Assembly: GCF_013170805.1 (NCBI RefSeq)
Contig: NZ_CP051293.1
Span: 4,098,001 to 4,162,000, forward strand
Direction of reading: 5' to 3'
Source: Mesorhizobium sp. NZP2077
GTDB lineage: Bacteria; Pseudomonadota; Alphaproteobacteria; Rhizobiales; Rhizobiaceae
Length of the DNA: 64,000 nt
The notes below the pieces were generated by a model. That model was not told where the DNA came from and made no database searches. It worked only from the letters and a program-made list of their open reading frames with translations. The translations under genes and the position numbers were made by a program. Shown here in pieces: positions 29,367 through 39,711 of the stretch (positions are counted from its first letter, which is position 1; each line of letters begins with the position of its first letter).

Positions 29367-30740
29367 ATGACAGTTACCGTTCGTTTCGCCCCATCACCGA
29401 CCGGCCGTATCCATATCGGCAATGCGCGCACCGCTCTGTTCAACTGGCTGTTTGCGCTTAACAACAAGGGCCGCTTCATCCAGCGCTTCGACGATACCGA
29501 CATCGCCCGCTCTAAGCAGGAATTCGCCGACGCCATCCTCTACGACCTGCATTGGCTGGGCATTTTTCCCGATGCAACCGAGTATCAGTCGCGGCGCTTC
29601 GAGGTCTACGACGCGGAAGTCGAGCGGCTGAAGGCGGAGGGCGTTCTCTATGCCTGTTACGAAACCCCGGAGGAACTCGATCTCCGGCGAAAAGTGCGCC
29701 GTACGCGCGGCCTGCCACCGGTCTATGGCCGCGAGGCGTTGACGCTGACGCGAGAGCAGGTCGCCGAATACCAGGCTGACGGGCGCCGGCCGCACTGGCG
29801 CTTCCTGTTGCCCAATTTCTCGGGCGATCCGCAGCAGCCGGAGCGCACCGAGGTCCACTGGAACGATCTGGTGCGCGGCGAGGAAACGGTCGATCTCGCT
29901 TCGCTCTCGGATCCGGTCCTGGTGCGCGAGGACGGCACCTATCTCTACACGCTGCCGTCGGTCGTCGATGACATCGAGATGGGCGTCAGCCACGTCATCC
30001 GTGGTGACGACCATGTCACCAACACCGGCGTGCAGATCGTGCTGTTCAAAGCGCTGGGCGCTGAGGCGCCGGTCTTCGGCCACCACAATCTTTTGACCAC
30101 CGTCTCGGGCGAGGGGCTGTCGAAGCGCACCGGCGCGCTCTCCATCGAGAGCCTGCGCGAGGATGGCATCGAGCCGATGGCCGTTGCTTCGCTGGCCGTG
30201 CTGGTTGGCACCTCGGAGAACGTCGCGGCCGCGCATGATCTGACCGAACTCGCCGGCCATTTCGACCCCGCCGCGACCTCGAAATCATCGGCTAAGTTCG
30301 ATCCGGACGAACTGTTCGTGCTCAACCGCGTGCTGCTGCACCATATGCCGTTCGACGAGGCACGGGACAGGCTGATGGTGCTAGGCATCTCCGGCGAACA
30401 GGCCGAGCCGTTCTGGCTGGCGGTGCGCGGCAATCTCGACCGGCTTGCCGACGCGGTGGGCTGGTGGCGGATCCTGCGCGAGGGCCCGCAGGACAGACCG
30501 GAGTTCTCCGATGATGATCGTGGGTTCCTCGGACATGCGTTCGATCTGCTGCCTGAAGAGCCATGGAACGGCACGGTCTGGAAGGATTGGACCGGCAAGA
30601 TCAGGGAAGCGACCGGCCGCAAGGGCAAAGGGCTGTTCATGCCCCTCAGGCTTGCGCTTACTGGACTGCCTTCGGGGCCGGAGCTTGCAGATTTATTGCC
30701 GCTGATGGGTCGGGAAGGAACGTTGGCCCGACGACCCTGA
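29367..30740 (+). CDS. gltX: Glutamyl-tRNA synthetase
   Basis: 457 aa class I aminoacyl-tRNA synthetase. [20 protein letters not shown] carries the HIGH-type motif, and [13 protein letters not shown] is the KMSKS-type loop. Glu-specific elements [11 protein letters not shown] and [16 protein letters not shown] are present. The start at 29367 is the conserved opening; the 20-residue in-frame extension is not. Rhizobia usually have two gltX copies; which one this is cannot be decided here. Its last 83 bp overlap the 3' end of the convergent DUF2865 gene. Confidence 0.95.
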   Translation: MTVTVRFAPSPTGRIHIGNARTALFNWLFALNNKGRFIQRFDDTDIARSKQEFADAILYDLHWLGIFPDATEYQSRRFEVYDAEVERLKAEGVLYACYETPEELDLRRKVRRTRGLPPVYGREALTLTREQVAEYQADGRRPHWRFLLPNFSGDPQQPERTEVHWNDLVRGEETVDLASLSDPVLVREDGTYLYTLPSVVDDIEMGVSHVIRGDDHVTNTGVQIVLFKALGAEAPVFGHHNLLTTVSGEGLSKRTGALSIESLREDGIEPMAVASLAVLVGTSENVAAAHDLTELAGHFDPAATSKSSAKFDPDELFVLNRVLLHHMPFDEARDRLMVLGISGEQAEPFWLAVRGNLDRLADAVGWWRILREGPQDRPEFSDDDRGFLGHAFDLLPEEPWNGTVWKDWTGKIREATGRKGKGLFMPLRLALTGLPSGPELADLLPLMGREGTLARRP

Positions 30741-31860
30741 CCTTGCGCTGTTCCGGCGGCAGGGCCGACACGGGCGACGTCACCGGCTTGGCGGAAAGCC
30801 GCTTGATGGCCTCGCGGTCGAGCCCGCCGTCCCTATTGGCCAGCGTTTCCGGGTCGGCGCCCGGATCGGGCTTCGAGGCCGGCATGGGAACGAAGGGTGC
30901 TGCGTCCGTTTCCGGCTGCGACTGCTGCCGGTTTGGCGGGTTACCGCCAATGATCTGGAAGTTCTGCGCGGCGTTGCAGCCGCAGGCCGGCGGCCGCGAC
31001 ATGTTGGATTGCTTGTAGAGATAGGCGGTCGGCAATTCGCTGTAAGGCTTGCCGGTAACCGATGACGTCATCGCGGCCGAATCGTCGTCCATGCCGCGCG
31101 AATAGAAGACCTGCATCTCGGTGCCGGGGCAGCTCGATTCGCAATTCTTCTGATCGCGCTCGAAGTCGCCGACCGAGGCTGCGTTCGACATCGGAAAGAA
31201 ATAGCCGTCGCAGGTGCGCACGCAGCTGGTGTGGAACTCGCCGCCGGTGCCCGGAAAGTCCGGAATGCCGGGCAGGTTCAGGACGCGGCGGACATTGCGT
31301 TCCCCGCCGGGCTCCTCCGGCTGGTCAAGTGTGTCGCTCGGCTGGCTGCCGTTGCCGAAAAGCTGGTCGAACAGGTTTGCGTTGCCGTCTTCTTCGCCAC
31401 GGTCTGCTTCCTGCACTGGTGCGCGGCGTGGCGCAGTGTCGTCGCGGCAGCCATTGGCATCGAGCGCGGCCAGGATGCGGCCACGGTCGCGACGTGATCC
31501 GCCACCGGCGAGCTGGGCGCGCTTGGCCTGCAGACTGTCGAGATTGGCGTTCATGCGGTCGATGGTGGCGTTGAGTCCGGCGCATCGATTGATGTTGCGG
31601 GAAAACAGCGAAAACCCGCAACTGGAGTTGCTCGCCTGGTCGCGGGCCTTCGAGATCTGTTCGCGTTGCCGGTCGATCGCGGCGTCGTATTTCCGGACCA
31701 TTGCCGGGCCACCGCTACCGCCGCGCGAAGCCGCGGCAAGATCGGCCTCCAGCTGAAGGCAGACGCGTGAGGCAGCCTGAGACTCGGTGATGGTGGCGCC
31801 GGACAGCAGGAGACCAAGCAGCATGGCAGCATGCGCCCGCTTCAACCCTCCGCTTGTCAT
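30658..31860 (-). CDS. DUF2865 secreted protein
   Basis: 400 aa with a signal peptide ([20 protein letters not shown]..., cleavage near SQAASR). The central domain has the cysteine-rich DUF2865 pattern: [40 protein letters not shown] and PTAYLYKQS...CGCN. A coiled region near the N-terminus and a Pro-rich, low-complexity C-terminus flank it. The family is largely restricted to rhizobia and relatives, exported, and of unknown role. The ATG at 31860 has GAGG 5 nt upstream; a TTG at 31869 is less likely. Its 3' end overlaps gltX. Confidence 0.9.
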   Translation of the reverse strand: MTSGGLKRAHAAMLLGLLLSGATITESQAASRVCLQLEADLAAASRGGSGGPAMVRKYDAAIDRQREQISKARDQASNSSCGFSLFSRNINRCAGLNATIDRMNANLDSLQAKRAQLAGGGSRRDRGRILAALDANGCRDDTAPRRAPVQEADRGEEDGNANLFDQLFGNGSQPSDTLDQPEEPGGERNVRRVLNLPGIPDFPGTGGEFHTSCVRTCDGYFFPMSNAASVGDFERDQKNCESSCPGTEMQVFYSRGMDDDSAAMTSSVTGKPYSELPTAYLYKQSNMSRPPACGCNAAQNFQIIGGNPPNRQQSQPETDAAPFVPMPASKPDPGADPETLANRDGGLDREAIKRLSAKPVTSPVSALPPEQRKVRVVGPTFLPDPSAAINLQAPAPKAVQ

Positions 31861-31917
31861 CTGCCTCAATCCCGCCTGTTCGTCCGCGAGGCTAACGTGT
31901 TCGCGGTTAACCGCAGT

Positions 31918-34260
31918 TTACTGCGAAACCTGTGTTCCGCCCAGATTGACCACCGACTGCGCCTTGTGCGCTGCCTCGACCACGGCCAGCGCCGTCATGT
32001 TGACGACACCGCGCGAGGTGACCGAGGGCGTCAGTATATGTGCCGGCATGTCGGTGCCGAGCAGGATTGGCCCGACATGCAGCGCATCCATCATGGCGCG
32101 CAACGCCGTCAGCGTGATGTTGGCCGAATCGAGGTTCGGGAACACCAGCAAATTGGCTTCGCCCTTCAGCCGCGAATGCGGATAGACGCGCTGGCGCAGG
32201 TGCTCCGACAGCGCCGAATCTGCATGCATTTCGCCGTCGCACTGCAGCTCCGGCGCGATGCGCGCCAGGATCGCCGCCGCCTGCCGCATCTTGAGCGCGC
32301 TTGGCGAATCGCGCGAGCCAAAATCCGAATGCGACAAAAGGGCAGCCTTCGGCTCGATGCCGAAGCGCTGGATTTCCTCAGCCGCCAGCACGGTCATCTC
32401 GGCGATTTCCTCGGCTGTCGGGTCGACGGAGACATGCGTGTCGGTGAGGAAGATGATGCCGCGCTGCGAAATCAACATCGACAGCGTCGACAGGTCATGG
32501 TCCTTGATGCCGGCGCGAGGGCCAATGATAAGGGTCACATTCCGCAGATGCCGCTCGAAGCGTCCTTCGAGGCCGCAGACCATGGCGTCGGCATCGCCGC
32601 GCTTCAGCGCCAGTGCCGCGATCACGGTGTTGTCGGTGCGCACCATGGTGCGTGCGGCTTCCGTCGTCACGCCGCGCCGGCCGGCGAGTTCGATCAAAAG
32701 GTCGACATAGTGGCGGTAGCGCGGATCGTCCTCCGGGTTGATCAGGCCGAAATCGACGCCCGGCTTGATTCGCAAGCCATAGCGCTTCAGCCTGACCTCG
32801 ATGACATGCGGACGGCCGATGAGGATTGGCTCGGCAATGCCTTCCTCGAGCACCACCTGGGCGGCGCGCAGCACGCGCTCATCCTCGCCATCGGCGTAGA
32901 TGACGCGCTTGGCGCTCGACGCTTTTGCGGATGAGAACACCGGCTTCATCACCAGGCCGGAGCGGAAGACAAAACGGTTAAGCTTGTCGATATAGGCGGC
33001 GAAGTCGGTGATCGGCCGCGTCGCCACACCGGTGTCGCAGGCTGCCTTGGCGACGGCCGGCGCGATGCGCAGGATAAGCCTGGGATCGAAGGGCGAGGGG
33101 ATCAGGAATTCGGGTCCGAAGATCGGCGTCTCGCCCGAATAGGCGCGCGCAGCCACGTCCGACGGCTCTTCGCGGGCGAGGGCGGCGATGGCGCGCACGG
33201 CAGCCATCTTCATCTCTTCGTTGATGGCGCTGGCGCCACAATCGAGCGCGCCGCGGAAGATGTAGGGGAAGCACAGGACGTTGTTGACCTGATTGGGAAA
33301 ATCGGACCGTCCCGTGCAGATCATCGCATCTGGGCGGGCGGCGCGCGCCTCTTCCGGCATGATCTCTGGATTGGGATTGGCCAGCGCCAGGATCAACGGT
33401 TTTGGCGCCATGTGCTGCAGCAGTTCGGGCTTCAGCACGCCTGCCGCCGAGAGGCCGAGGAAGACATCGGCGCCGGGGATGACATCGGCCAACGTGCGCG
33501 CCTCGGTGTCTTTCACGTAGGGGTCTTTCCAGCGGTCCATCTCGTCGACGCGGCCCTTGTAGGCAACGCCAAAACGGTCGGTGACCCAGATGTTTTCGAC
33601 GCGTACGCCAAGCGAGACCAGAAGGTTGAGGCAGGCAAGGGCGGCCGCGCCCGCGCCGGAAGTGACGACCTTAATATCCGAAATGGTCTTGCCGGCGAAT
33701 TCCAGCCCGTTGAGCACGGCGGCGGCGACGATGATGGCGGTGCCATGCTGGTCGTCGTGAAACACCGGTATCTTCATACGCGCCTTGAGCTGTTCCTCGA
33801 CCTCGAAACACTCAGGCGCCTTGATGTCCTCAAGGTTGATGCCGCCGAAGGTCGGCTCCAGCGCCGAGATCGTCTCGACCATGCGCTCGATCCCAGGCGC
33901 GTCGATCTCGATGTCGAAGACGTCGATGCCGGCGAACTTCTTGAACAGCACGGCCTTGCCTTCCATCACCGGCTTGGAGGCCAGCGGGCCGATATTGCCG
34001 AGGCCGAGCACGGCCGAGCCATTGGAGACGACGCCGACGAGGTTGGCGCGCGCCGTATAGTCGGCCGCGGTTGCCGGATTGTCGCGGATTTCGAGGCAAG
34101 GGGCGGCGACGCCGGGCGAATAGGCAAGCGCCAGATCGCGCTGGTTGCCGAGCGGCTTGGTCGCCTGGATTTCGAGCTTTCCCGGCGTCGGGTACTTGTG
34201 GAAGTAGAGGGCGGCTTCGTCGAGGTCCGAACGTGCCGTTTTCTTGTTCTCGCCTTCCAT
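31918..34260 (-). CDS. maeB: NADP-dependent malic enzyme with C-terminal phosphotransacetylase-like domain
   Basis: 780 aa, the long MaeB/Tme type. Residues ~1-430 are the malic enzyme: [60 protein letters not shown] and the nucleotide-binding [13 protein letters not shown]. Residues ~445-780 form a phosphotransacetylase-like domain, which regulates rather than catalyses in this family. It decarboxylates malate to pyruvate, feeding acetyl-CoA and NADPH supply. GAGGGAG precedes the ATG. Rhizobia usually have a second, NAD-specific paralogue (Dme); the coenzyme preference here is by analogy only. Confidence 0.94.
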   Translation of the reverse strand: MEGENKKTARSDLDEAALYFHKYPTPGKLEIQATKPLGNQRDLALAYSPGVAAPCLEIRDNPATAADYTARANLVGVVSNGSAVLGLGNIGPLASKPVMEGKAVLFKKFAGIDVFDIEIDAPGIERMVETISALEPTFGGINLEDIKAPECFEVEEQLKARMKIPVFHDDQHGTAIIVAAAVLNGLEFAGKTISDIKVVTSGAGAAALACLNLLVSLGVRVENIWVTDRFGVAYKGRVDEMDRWKDPYVKDTEARTLADVIPGADVFLGLSAAGVLKPELLQHMAPKPLILALANPNPEIMPEEARAARPDAMICTGRSDFPNQVNNVLCFPYIFRGALDCGASAINEEMKMAAVRAIAALAREEPSDVAARAYSGETPIFGPEFLIPSPFDPRLILRIAPAVAKAACDTGVATRPITDFAAYIDKLNRFVFRSGLVMKPVFSSAKASSAKRVIYADGEDERVLRAAQVVLEEGIAEPILIGRPHVIEVRLKRYGLRIKPGVDFGLINPEDDPRYRHYVDLLIELAGRRGVTTEAARTMVRTDNTVIAALALKRGDADAMVCGLEGRFERHLRNVTLIIGPRAGIKDHDLSTLSMLISQRGIIFLTDTHVSVDPTAEEIAEMTVLAAEEIQRFGIEPKAALLSHSDFGSRDSPSALKMRQAAAILARIAPELQCDGEMHADSALSEHLRQRVYPHSRLKGEANLLVFPNLDSANITLTALRAMMDALHVGPILLGTDMPAHILTPSVTSRGVVNMTALAVVEAAHKAQSVVNLGGTQVSQ

Positions 34261-34436
34261 GCGGCCGCTCCCTCGAAACCTGTTTCGAGAGTCCTTTTAG
34301 CATGCGGCCAAGGTTTTTCGCGACGCTAATTGACGCGCCGGTAGCTTTAAACGACGGCGCGTCGAAAATCTCTAGATGTCAGATGCTTACGGTTGTTTCA
34401 TGCCAGATGATTCCTGCCGTTTCGTCCGCCTTTCGA

Positions 34437-35216
34437 TCAGAAGGCGCTGACGTAGAGACCACCGTCGACCGGGATGTTCTGCCCGGTCAGGTAGCCGGCA
34501 TGGACCGAGCAGAGGAAGGCGCAGATCTGGCCAAATTCCTCCGGCGTGCCGAGCCGCTTGGCCGGCACATCGGCACTGATTCGGGTCTTGCGCGCCGCAG
34601 CCGCGGCGGGGTTCTCGACGGTGCCGGCCTTATGCGGGCCGCGCAGACGGTCGGTGTCGAGCTTGCCCGGCAAGAGACTGTTGATGGTGACGTTGCGGTC
34701 GATCACCGTTCGCGCCACGCCGGCGAGGAACGAGGTCAGGCCGGCGCGCGCTCCCGACGACAGGTCGAGGCCGGGGATGGGGACATAAACCGACAGCGAG
34801 GTGATGTTGACGATGCGGCCGAAGCCGCGCTTGGCCATGCCGTCGAGAACGGCCTGCACCAGTTCAATCGGCGTCACCATGTTCTGGGTGACGCCTTCAA
34901 GGATCTTGGCACGGTCGAGTTCGCGGAAATCGCGAAGCGGCGGACCGCCATTGTTGTTGACCAGGATGTCCGGTTCGGGACAGGCGGCGAGCAGCGCCTT
35001 CTGCACCTCGGACTTCGAAATGTCGCCGACGACTTCCGTCACCGTCACGCCATAGCGCTGACGCAGCTCCGCGGCGGTTTTGGCGACCAGTTCGGCATTG
35101 CGGCCGTTGACGACGACGTCGCAGCCGGCCTCGGCCAGCGCCATCGCGCAGCCTTTGCCAAGACCCTTGCTCGAAGCGCAGACGATGGCCTTCTTTCCGC
35201 TGATACCGAGATCCAT
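34437..35216 (-). CDS. Atypical short-chain dehydrogenase without the Tyr/Lys pair
   Basis: 259 aa Rossmann protein. The cofactor site (CASSKGLGKGCA for TGxxxGxG), NNNGGPP (NNAG region), and the C-terminal INSLLPGKLDTDR and LTGQNIPVDGGLYVSAF fit SDR/FabG-like enzymes. The serine in NITSLSVYVP is present, but where YxxxK should stand the sequence reads LSSGARAGL, replacing Tyr with Ser and Lys with Arg. Groups of FabG-like SDRs with this change are known, with unclear chemistry. AGGAGA precedes the ATG. Monocistronic. Confidence 0.88.
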   Translation of the reverse strand: MDLGISGKKAIVCASSKGLGKGCAMALAEAGCDVVVNGRNAELVAKTAAELRQRYGVTVTEVVGDISKSEVQKALLAACPEPDILVNNNGGPPLRDFRELDRAKILEGVTQNMVTPIELVQAVLDGMAKRGFGRIVNITSLSVYVPIPGLDLSSGARAGLTSFLAGVARTVIDRNVTINSLLPGKLDTDRLRGPHKAGTVENPAAAAARKTRISADVPAKRLGTPEEFGQICAFLCSVHAGYLTGQNIPVDGGLYVSAF

Positions 35217-35335
35217 GACGATTTCTCCTGTGATTTGCCCGGCAAGCTAGTCCTTAGGCTGGACCAATCGCAACCGTCATACGGTTGTTGCATGAATCGG
35301 GGCATAGGCTGCTCGAAAGCAAGGGTGAAATCGCG

Positions 35336-36151
35336 ATGTCAGGCCAAGAGCCCCGCACTTTCCGCAGCATGTTCATTTCCGACGTCCATCTCGGCTCGAA
35401 GGCGGCGAAGGCCGAGTTCCTGATCGATTTCCTGCGCTACCACGACGCCGATATCATCTATCTGGTCGGTGACATCGTCGACGGCTGGCGGTTGCGGCGC
35501 AGCTGGCACTGGCCGCAGAGCCACAATGACGTCGTGCAGAAATTGCTGCGTAAAGCACGCAAGGGCGCAAGCATCACCTATGTCGCCGGCAACCACGACG
35601 AATTCGCCCGCCAGTTCCAGGGCGTGCATTTCGGCGGCATCGTCGTCGCCGACCGCGCCATCCATGAGACGGCCGACGGCAAGCGCATGCTCGTCATCCA
35701 TGGCGACCAGTTCGACACCGTCGTCCACAATCAGCGCTGGCTCGCCTATCTCGGCGATCACGCCTATGACGCGGCGATGATCGTCAACCGCGTGGTGACG
35801 CGGCTGCGCCAATGGCTCGGCCTGCCTTACTGGTCGTTCTCGTCCTGGGCCAAGGTCAAGGTCAAGAAGGCGGTCAACTTCATCGGCTCGTTCCAGACCG
35901 TGCTGACCGAGGAAGCCCGCCGCTCGCATGTCGATGGTGTCATCTGCGGCCATATCCACCATGCCGCGATCGAGAATTTCGATGACGTGCGCTATATCAA
36001 CACCGGCGACTGGGTGGAAAGCTGCACGGCTGTGGTCGAGCACTTCGATGGCCGGATGGAAATCCTGACCTGGGCGCAGGTGCTGCCGGAATCGCTAGAC
36101 GAGCCTTTCATCCCCATGCTCATCGAAGATCGGGTCGGGCAGGCGGCCTGA
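35336..36151 (+). CDS. LpxH-like metallophosphoesterase (UDP-2,3-diacylglucosamine diphosphatase family)
   Basis: 271 aa calcineurin-like phosphoesterase. Metal-site motifs: FISDVHLGSKAAK (DxH), YLVGDIVDGWRL (GD..D), YVAGNHDEFAR (GNHD), HGDQFD and ICGHIHHAAIENF (GHxH). It resembles LpxH-family proteins, but most alphaproteobacteria use LpxI for that lipid A step, so the substrate may differ. The start at 35336 follows AGGGTG; an upstream extension to 35285 is not conserved. Next to it is an MFS carrier, not lipid A genes. Confidence 0.86.
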   Translation: MSGQEPRTFRSMFISDVHLGSKAAKAEFLIDFLRYHDADIIYLVGDIVDGWRLRRSWHWPQSHNDVVQKLLRKARKGASITYVAGNHDEFARQFQGVHFGGIVVADRAIHETADGKRMLVIHGDQFDTVVHNQRWLAYLGDHAYDAAMIVNRVVTRLRQWLGLPYWSFSSWAKVKVKKAVNFIGSFQTVLTEEARRSHVDGVICGHIHHAAIENFDDVRYINTGDWVESCTAVVEHFDGRMEILTWAQVLPESLDEPFIPMLIEDRVGQAA

Positions 36152-36275
36152 CGCGAAAGTCGCGACGTTATTAGCGTTGATCGATTGGTCCAGCCGGTTT
36201 CGTCTGATTTTCCGCCATGTTATGGGATCGATCACCATCGCCGGTCGATCATACGCGGCGTAATTGGATCGATTC

Positions 36276-37541
36276 ATGTCACTGCCGCCGCTTTCACCAG
36301 AACAGCTCGTCAAGCCGCGCTATTTCGAACTGCGCATGAGCCTGATTTTCGGCACGCTGTTCATATCGCTCGGCACGCATCTGCCCTATTTCCCGCTCTG
36401 GCTGCAGGCCAAGGGGTTTCACGCCGAGCAGATCGCGGTCATCCTGGCGGCGCCGATGTTCCTGCGGGTGGTGGCGACGCCGCTGCTGACGACGCTCGCC
36501 GATCGGGCGAGGGACCGCGCCAATGTCTATGTCGCGCTGGTGGCAGCCTCGCTATTGCTCTCGGCGGGTTATTTCCTCACCCCGACCTACGCGATGGTGC
36601 TGGCGGTGTCGCTGGCGCTGACCATTGTCTGGACGCCACAATCGCCGATCGCCGATTCGCTGGCGCTTTCGGGTGTGCGTCGCTTCGGCTCGAACTACGC
36701 AAGCATGCGCAAATGGGGGTCGATCTGCTATCTCTGCGCCAATGTGGCGGGCGGCTTCATCCTGGCGGCCACCGGTCCCCAGGCCGTTCCAGTGATCATT
36801 TTCCTTGCCCTTGGCGCGGCACTCGTCGCAGGGCTGCTCGCGCCGCGCATGGGGAGGCCGCGAAAAGCCTCGCCGCTGTCGGCGGCGAAAATCCAGCACG
36901 CGGCGCCGAGCCTGTTCAACGCTTATTTTCTTTATTTCACCTTTGGCGTCGGCATCATCACCGCCAGTCACGCCTTCCTCTACGGTTTCGTTTCCATCTA
37001 CTGGAAATCGATCGGCATCGGCGACTCCGTCGTTGGCCTTCTATGGGCCTGGGGCGTCGTGTCGGAAGTCTGCATGTTCTTGTTTTTCAATCGCATTTTC
37101 GCCTCCGTGTCCGTCGTCAGGGTGATGGTGATCGCCGGCGTCGGGTCGATCGTGCGCTGGATCATCTTTCCATTGGTATGGCCGCTCGGCCTTGGCATCC
37201 CCGGCTTCTTCGCCGTGCAGTCGCTGCATTCGGTGTCTGTCGCAATGGTGCTCATAGGCCTGCAGAGAATGATCGCCGAAACCGTCTCCGAAGAGCGCAC
37301 GGGTGCTGCGCAAGGCATCGCCTATTTCTTCAACGGCTTCTTCATGGCCGCCGTTACGCTGGGTTCCGGCCCGCTCTATGACCGTCTCGGCGTCGATGGT
37401 TTCCTGGTGATGATCCCGATCGCGATCGTCGGCCTCGTGCTGATCGGGCTCGCCGCGCGCTCAGCCCCAAAGCGCCCGGTCCGGGGGGGAGACGAGCGAA
37501 CCCTGGTAGACGAGGCCGGGCACGCGGTCGCGGGCAAGTAG
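36276..37541 (+). CDS. MFS transporter (3-phenylpropionate/nucleoside-symporter-like)
   Basis: 421 aa with about 12 hydrophobic segments. The N-terminal YFELRMSLIFGTLFISLGTH and LPYFPLWLQAKGFHAEQI match the MFS_1-like group that includes HcaT-type proton symporters. The loop LADRARDRANVYV replaces the usual motif A. The substrate is unknown. The ATG at 36276 is preferred over a TTG four codons upstream. Its last 81 bp overlap the 3' end of the convergent racemase gene. Confidence 0.88.
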   Translation: MSLPPLSPEQLVKPRYFELRMSLIFGTLFISLGTHLPYFPLWLQAKGFHAEQIAVILAAPMFLRVVATPLLTTLADRARDRANVYVALVAASLLLSAGYFLTPTYAMVLAVSLALTIVWTPQSPIADSLALSGVRRFGSNYASMRKWGSICYLCANVAGGFILAATGPQAVPVIIFLALGAALVAGLLAPRMGRPRKASPLSAAKIQHAAPSLFNAYFLYFTFGVGIITASHAFLYGFVSIYWKSIGIGDSVVGLLWAWGVVSEVCMFLFFNRIFASVSVVRVMVIAGVGSIVRWIIFPLVWPLGLGIPGFFAVQSLHSVSVAMVLIGLQRMIAETVSEERTGAAQGIAYFFNGFFMAAVTLGSGPLYDRLGVDGFLVMIPIAIVGLVLIGLAARSAPKRPVRGGDERTLVDEAGHAVAGK

Positions 37542-38444
37542 CAGCGGACCGTCAAGGTCGACGAAATCGGCGTCCTGGGCGAGCAGGACCGCAGGCGCCA
37601 TCGCCAGCGATGTGCCGACCATGCAGCCGACCATGACGCCGAAACCCAGTTCGCGGGCGCGGTCACGCAGCACGAGCGCCGCCGTGAGGCCCCCCGACTT
37701 GTCCAGCTTGATGTTGACGGCATCGTAGAGGCCGACAAGCGTTTCCAGGTCCTTCGCCTCATGCACGCTTTCGTCGGCGCAGATCGGCACCGGATGCGCG
37801 ATGTGACGCAGGATTTTGTCTTGGCCTGCCGGCAGCGGCTGTTCGATGAGCGCAATGCCTTGCTCCGCGGCGAAGGCGAGGTTTGCGACGATGTTGTCGT
37901 CGGTCCAGCCCTCATTGGCATCAAGGATGATTCGGCACCGAGGCGCGGCCTGTCTCACCGCCTGGATGCGGGCGATGTCGTTGTCGCCGCCGATCTTGAC
38001 CTTCAGCAGTGGCCGGCCTGCATTGGCACGGGCTTGTGCCGCCATCGCCTCGGGTTCACCGAGCGACAGTGTGTAGGCGGTTTCGAGCCGACGCAGCGGG
38101 GCCGGCCAGATTGCGTTTGCCGCCGGGTTGCCGCTGATCTTGGCGTCAAGGTCCCACAGCGCACAATCGACGGCGTTGCGGGCGGCTCCCGCCGGCATTG
38201 CGTCGAGCAGGGCGGTCCGGTCGATGCCGCCGGCGATCCGGTCGCGCATTGCCTCGATCGCGGCGTGCACGCCTTCCATGGTCTCGCCATAGCGCTTGTA
38301 GGGAACGCATTCGCCGCGACCGACATGCCCGTTTTCGCCGATCGTGCAGGTGATGACTTCGGCCTCGGTCTTGGAGCCGCGCGAAATGGTGAAGGTGCCG
38401 GCGATGGGAAAACGCTCGGCCTCAACCGAAATGACACGCGCCAT
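37461..38444 (-). CDS. dgcA: Enolase-superfamily racemase/epimerase (DgcA-like)
   Basis: 327 aa, muconate-lactonizing subgroup. The N-terminal capping domain includes FTISRGSKTEAEV. Catalytic pieces: LLKVKIG (KxK acid/base), LDANEGW (metal Asp), IEQPLP (metal Glu), CADESVH (metal Asp) and NIKLDKSGG (second Lys). It fits dipeptide epimerases and, more closely from memory, N-acetyl-D-glutamate racemase DgcA, including MVGCMVGTSLAMAPA. The partner gene dgcN (DUF1611) is not adjacent. GGAG precedes the ATG. Substrate assignment is provisional. Confidence 0.82.
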   Translation of the reverse strand: MARVISVEAERFPIAGTFTISRGSKTEAEVITCTIGENGHVGRGECVPYKRYGETMEGVHAAIEAMRDRIAGGIDRTALLDAMPAGAARNAVDCALWDLDAKISGNPAANAIWPAPLRRLETAYTLSLGEPEAMAAQARANAGRPLLKVKIGGDNDIARIQAVRQAAPRCRIILDANEGWTDDNIVANLAFAAEQGIALIEQPLPAGQDKILRHIAHPVPICADESVHEAKDLETLVGLYDAVNIKLDKSGGLTAALVLRDRARELGFGVMVGCMVGTSLAMAPAVLLAQDADFVDLDGPLLLARDRVPGLVYQGSLVSPPDRALWG

Positions 38445-38520
38445 ATTTTTCTGCTCCGGCTATGCGACAAGCGTGGTCGGCAAATCGACAGGTCAGACCC
38501 GTCAGGCTAAACAGGACGCC

Positions 38521-39708
38521 ATGTTGACCATCGGCAAGCGCGACGCAAGCGGTACGACCGCCTCGGAGGCTGACCACCAACCACACGTGGCGGTCGGCGA
38601 GGAGGGCGGCGTTCTCGGCTGCGCGTTCTCCGGAATCTGGACGACACGGACCGTGGCGCTGATCGACGCCGATATGCGCAAAATCGAGAAACGAAGCGGT
38701 TTCAAAACCTTGTCGCTCGATCTTTCGAAAATCGAGAAGATCGATACCGCCGGTGCCTGGCTGATCGACCGGCTGGTCAGCGCTTTCGAGAAGAAGAACG
38801 TCGAGGTCCGGCTGCAAGGCCAAAGCGAGATCGCTTCCATCCTGCTCGATGCGGTCAGCGAGGCTGTCCGGCGCGAGCCCGAATCCGCACCGGCGCGGCC
38901 GCCCAACATCGTCATTCGCGCCCTGGAGGCGGTTGGCCGGCGGGTCTACGAGATGCGCGATGATTTCCTCGCGTCGATGAATATTCTGGGCGCCACCATC
39001 CGTGGCGCGCAAATGAAGCTCGGCCGCGGCCATGCCGTCAACCCGGCGGCGATCTTCAACCAGATCGATCGCATGGGCGTCGGCGCCATTCCTGTTGTGG
39101 TGCTGATGTCGGCGATTGTCGGCGCCATCGTTGCCCAGCAGGGAGCCTACCAGCTCAGCTATTTCGGTGCCGATCTCCTTGTCGTCGACCTGGTTGGCGT
39201 GCTGATCCTGCGCGAACTCGGCGTGCTGATGACGGCAATCATGATCGCCGGCCGCTCCGGCAGCGCGATCACCGCCGAGATCGGCTCGATGAAGATGCGC
39301 GAGGAGGTCGACGCGCTGAAGGTTATCGGCCTCAACCCGATCGGCGTTCTGGTGTTTCCGCGGCTGGTCGCGCTTGTCATCGCGTTGCCTTGCCTGACCA
39401 TCATCGCCAATTTCGCGGCACTTGGCGGCGGTATGGCCGCCGCCTGGCTTTATTCCGGCATCACACCAGCGGCGTTTATTGACCGGCTGCGCGTCGCCAT
39501 CGACCTCAGCACCATTTTCGCCGGCCTGATCAAGGCGCCGTTCATGGCCATGATCATCGGCACGATCGCTTCGGTCGAAGGTATGAAGGTCGGCGGCAGC
39601 GCCGAATCGCTCGGCCTGCACGTGACAGCCTCGGTGGTGAAGTCGATCTTCGTCGTCATCATCCTGGATGGGCTTTTCGCCATCTTCTACGCAGCGATCG
39701 CGTTCTGA
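38521..39708 (+). CDS. mlaE: Mce/Mla-type lipid ABC transporter permease with N-terminal STAS domain
   Basis: 395 aa. Residues ~25-120 form a STAS domain (LSLDLSKIEKIDTAGAWLID), normally supplied by a separate MlaB protein. Residues ~135-395 are the MlaE permease: FNQIDRMGVGAIPVVVLMSA, GAIVAQQGAYQL and the conserved loop AEIGSMKMREEVDALKVIGL. First gene of a four-gene operon (permease, ATPase, MCE protein, lipoprotein). It should move phospholipids between the membranes; direction is not readable. AGGA precedes the ATG at 38521. Confidence 0.93.
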   Translation: MLTIGKRDASGTTASEADHQPHVAVGEEGGVLGCAFSGIWTTRTVALIDADMRKIEKRSGFKTLSLDLSKIEKIDTAGAWLIDRLVSAFEKKNVEVRLQGQSEIASILLDAVSEAVRREPESAPARPPNIVIRALEAVGRRVYEMRDDFLASMNILGATIRGAQMKLGRGHAVNPAAIFNQIDRMGVGAIPVVVLMSAIVGAIVAQQGAYQLSYFGADLLVVDLVGVLILRELGVLMTAIMIAGRSGSAITAEIGSMKMREEVDALKVIGLNPIGVLVFPRLVALVIALPCLTIIANFAALGGGMAAAWLYSGITPAAFIDRLRVAIDLSTIFAGLIKAPFMAMIIGTIASVEGMKVGGSAESLGLHVTASVVKSIFVVIILDGLFAIFYAAIAF

Positions 39709-39711
39709 CAG

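Noticed and set aside
38422..39621. 399-codon frame antisense to the STAS-MlaE gene
   Set aside because: His/Asp/Arg-rich shadow of a recognised permease.
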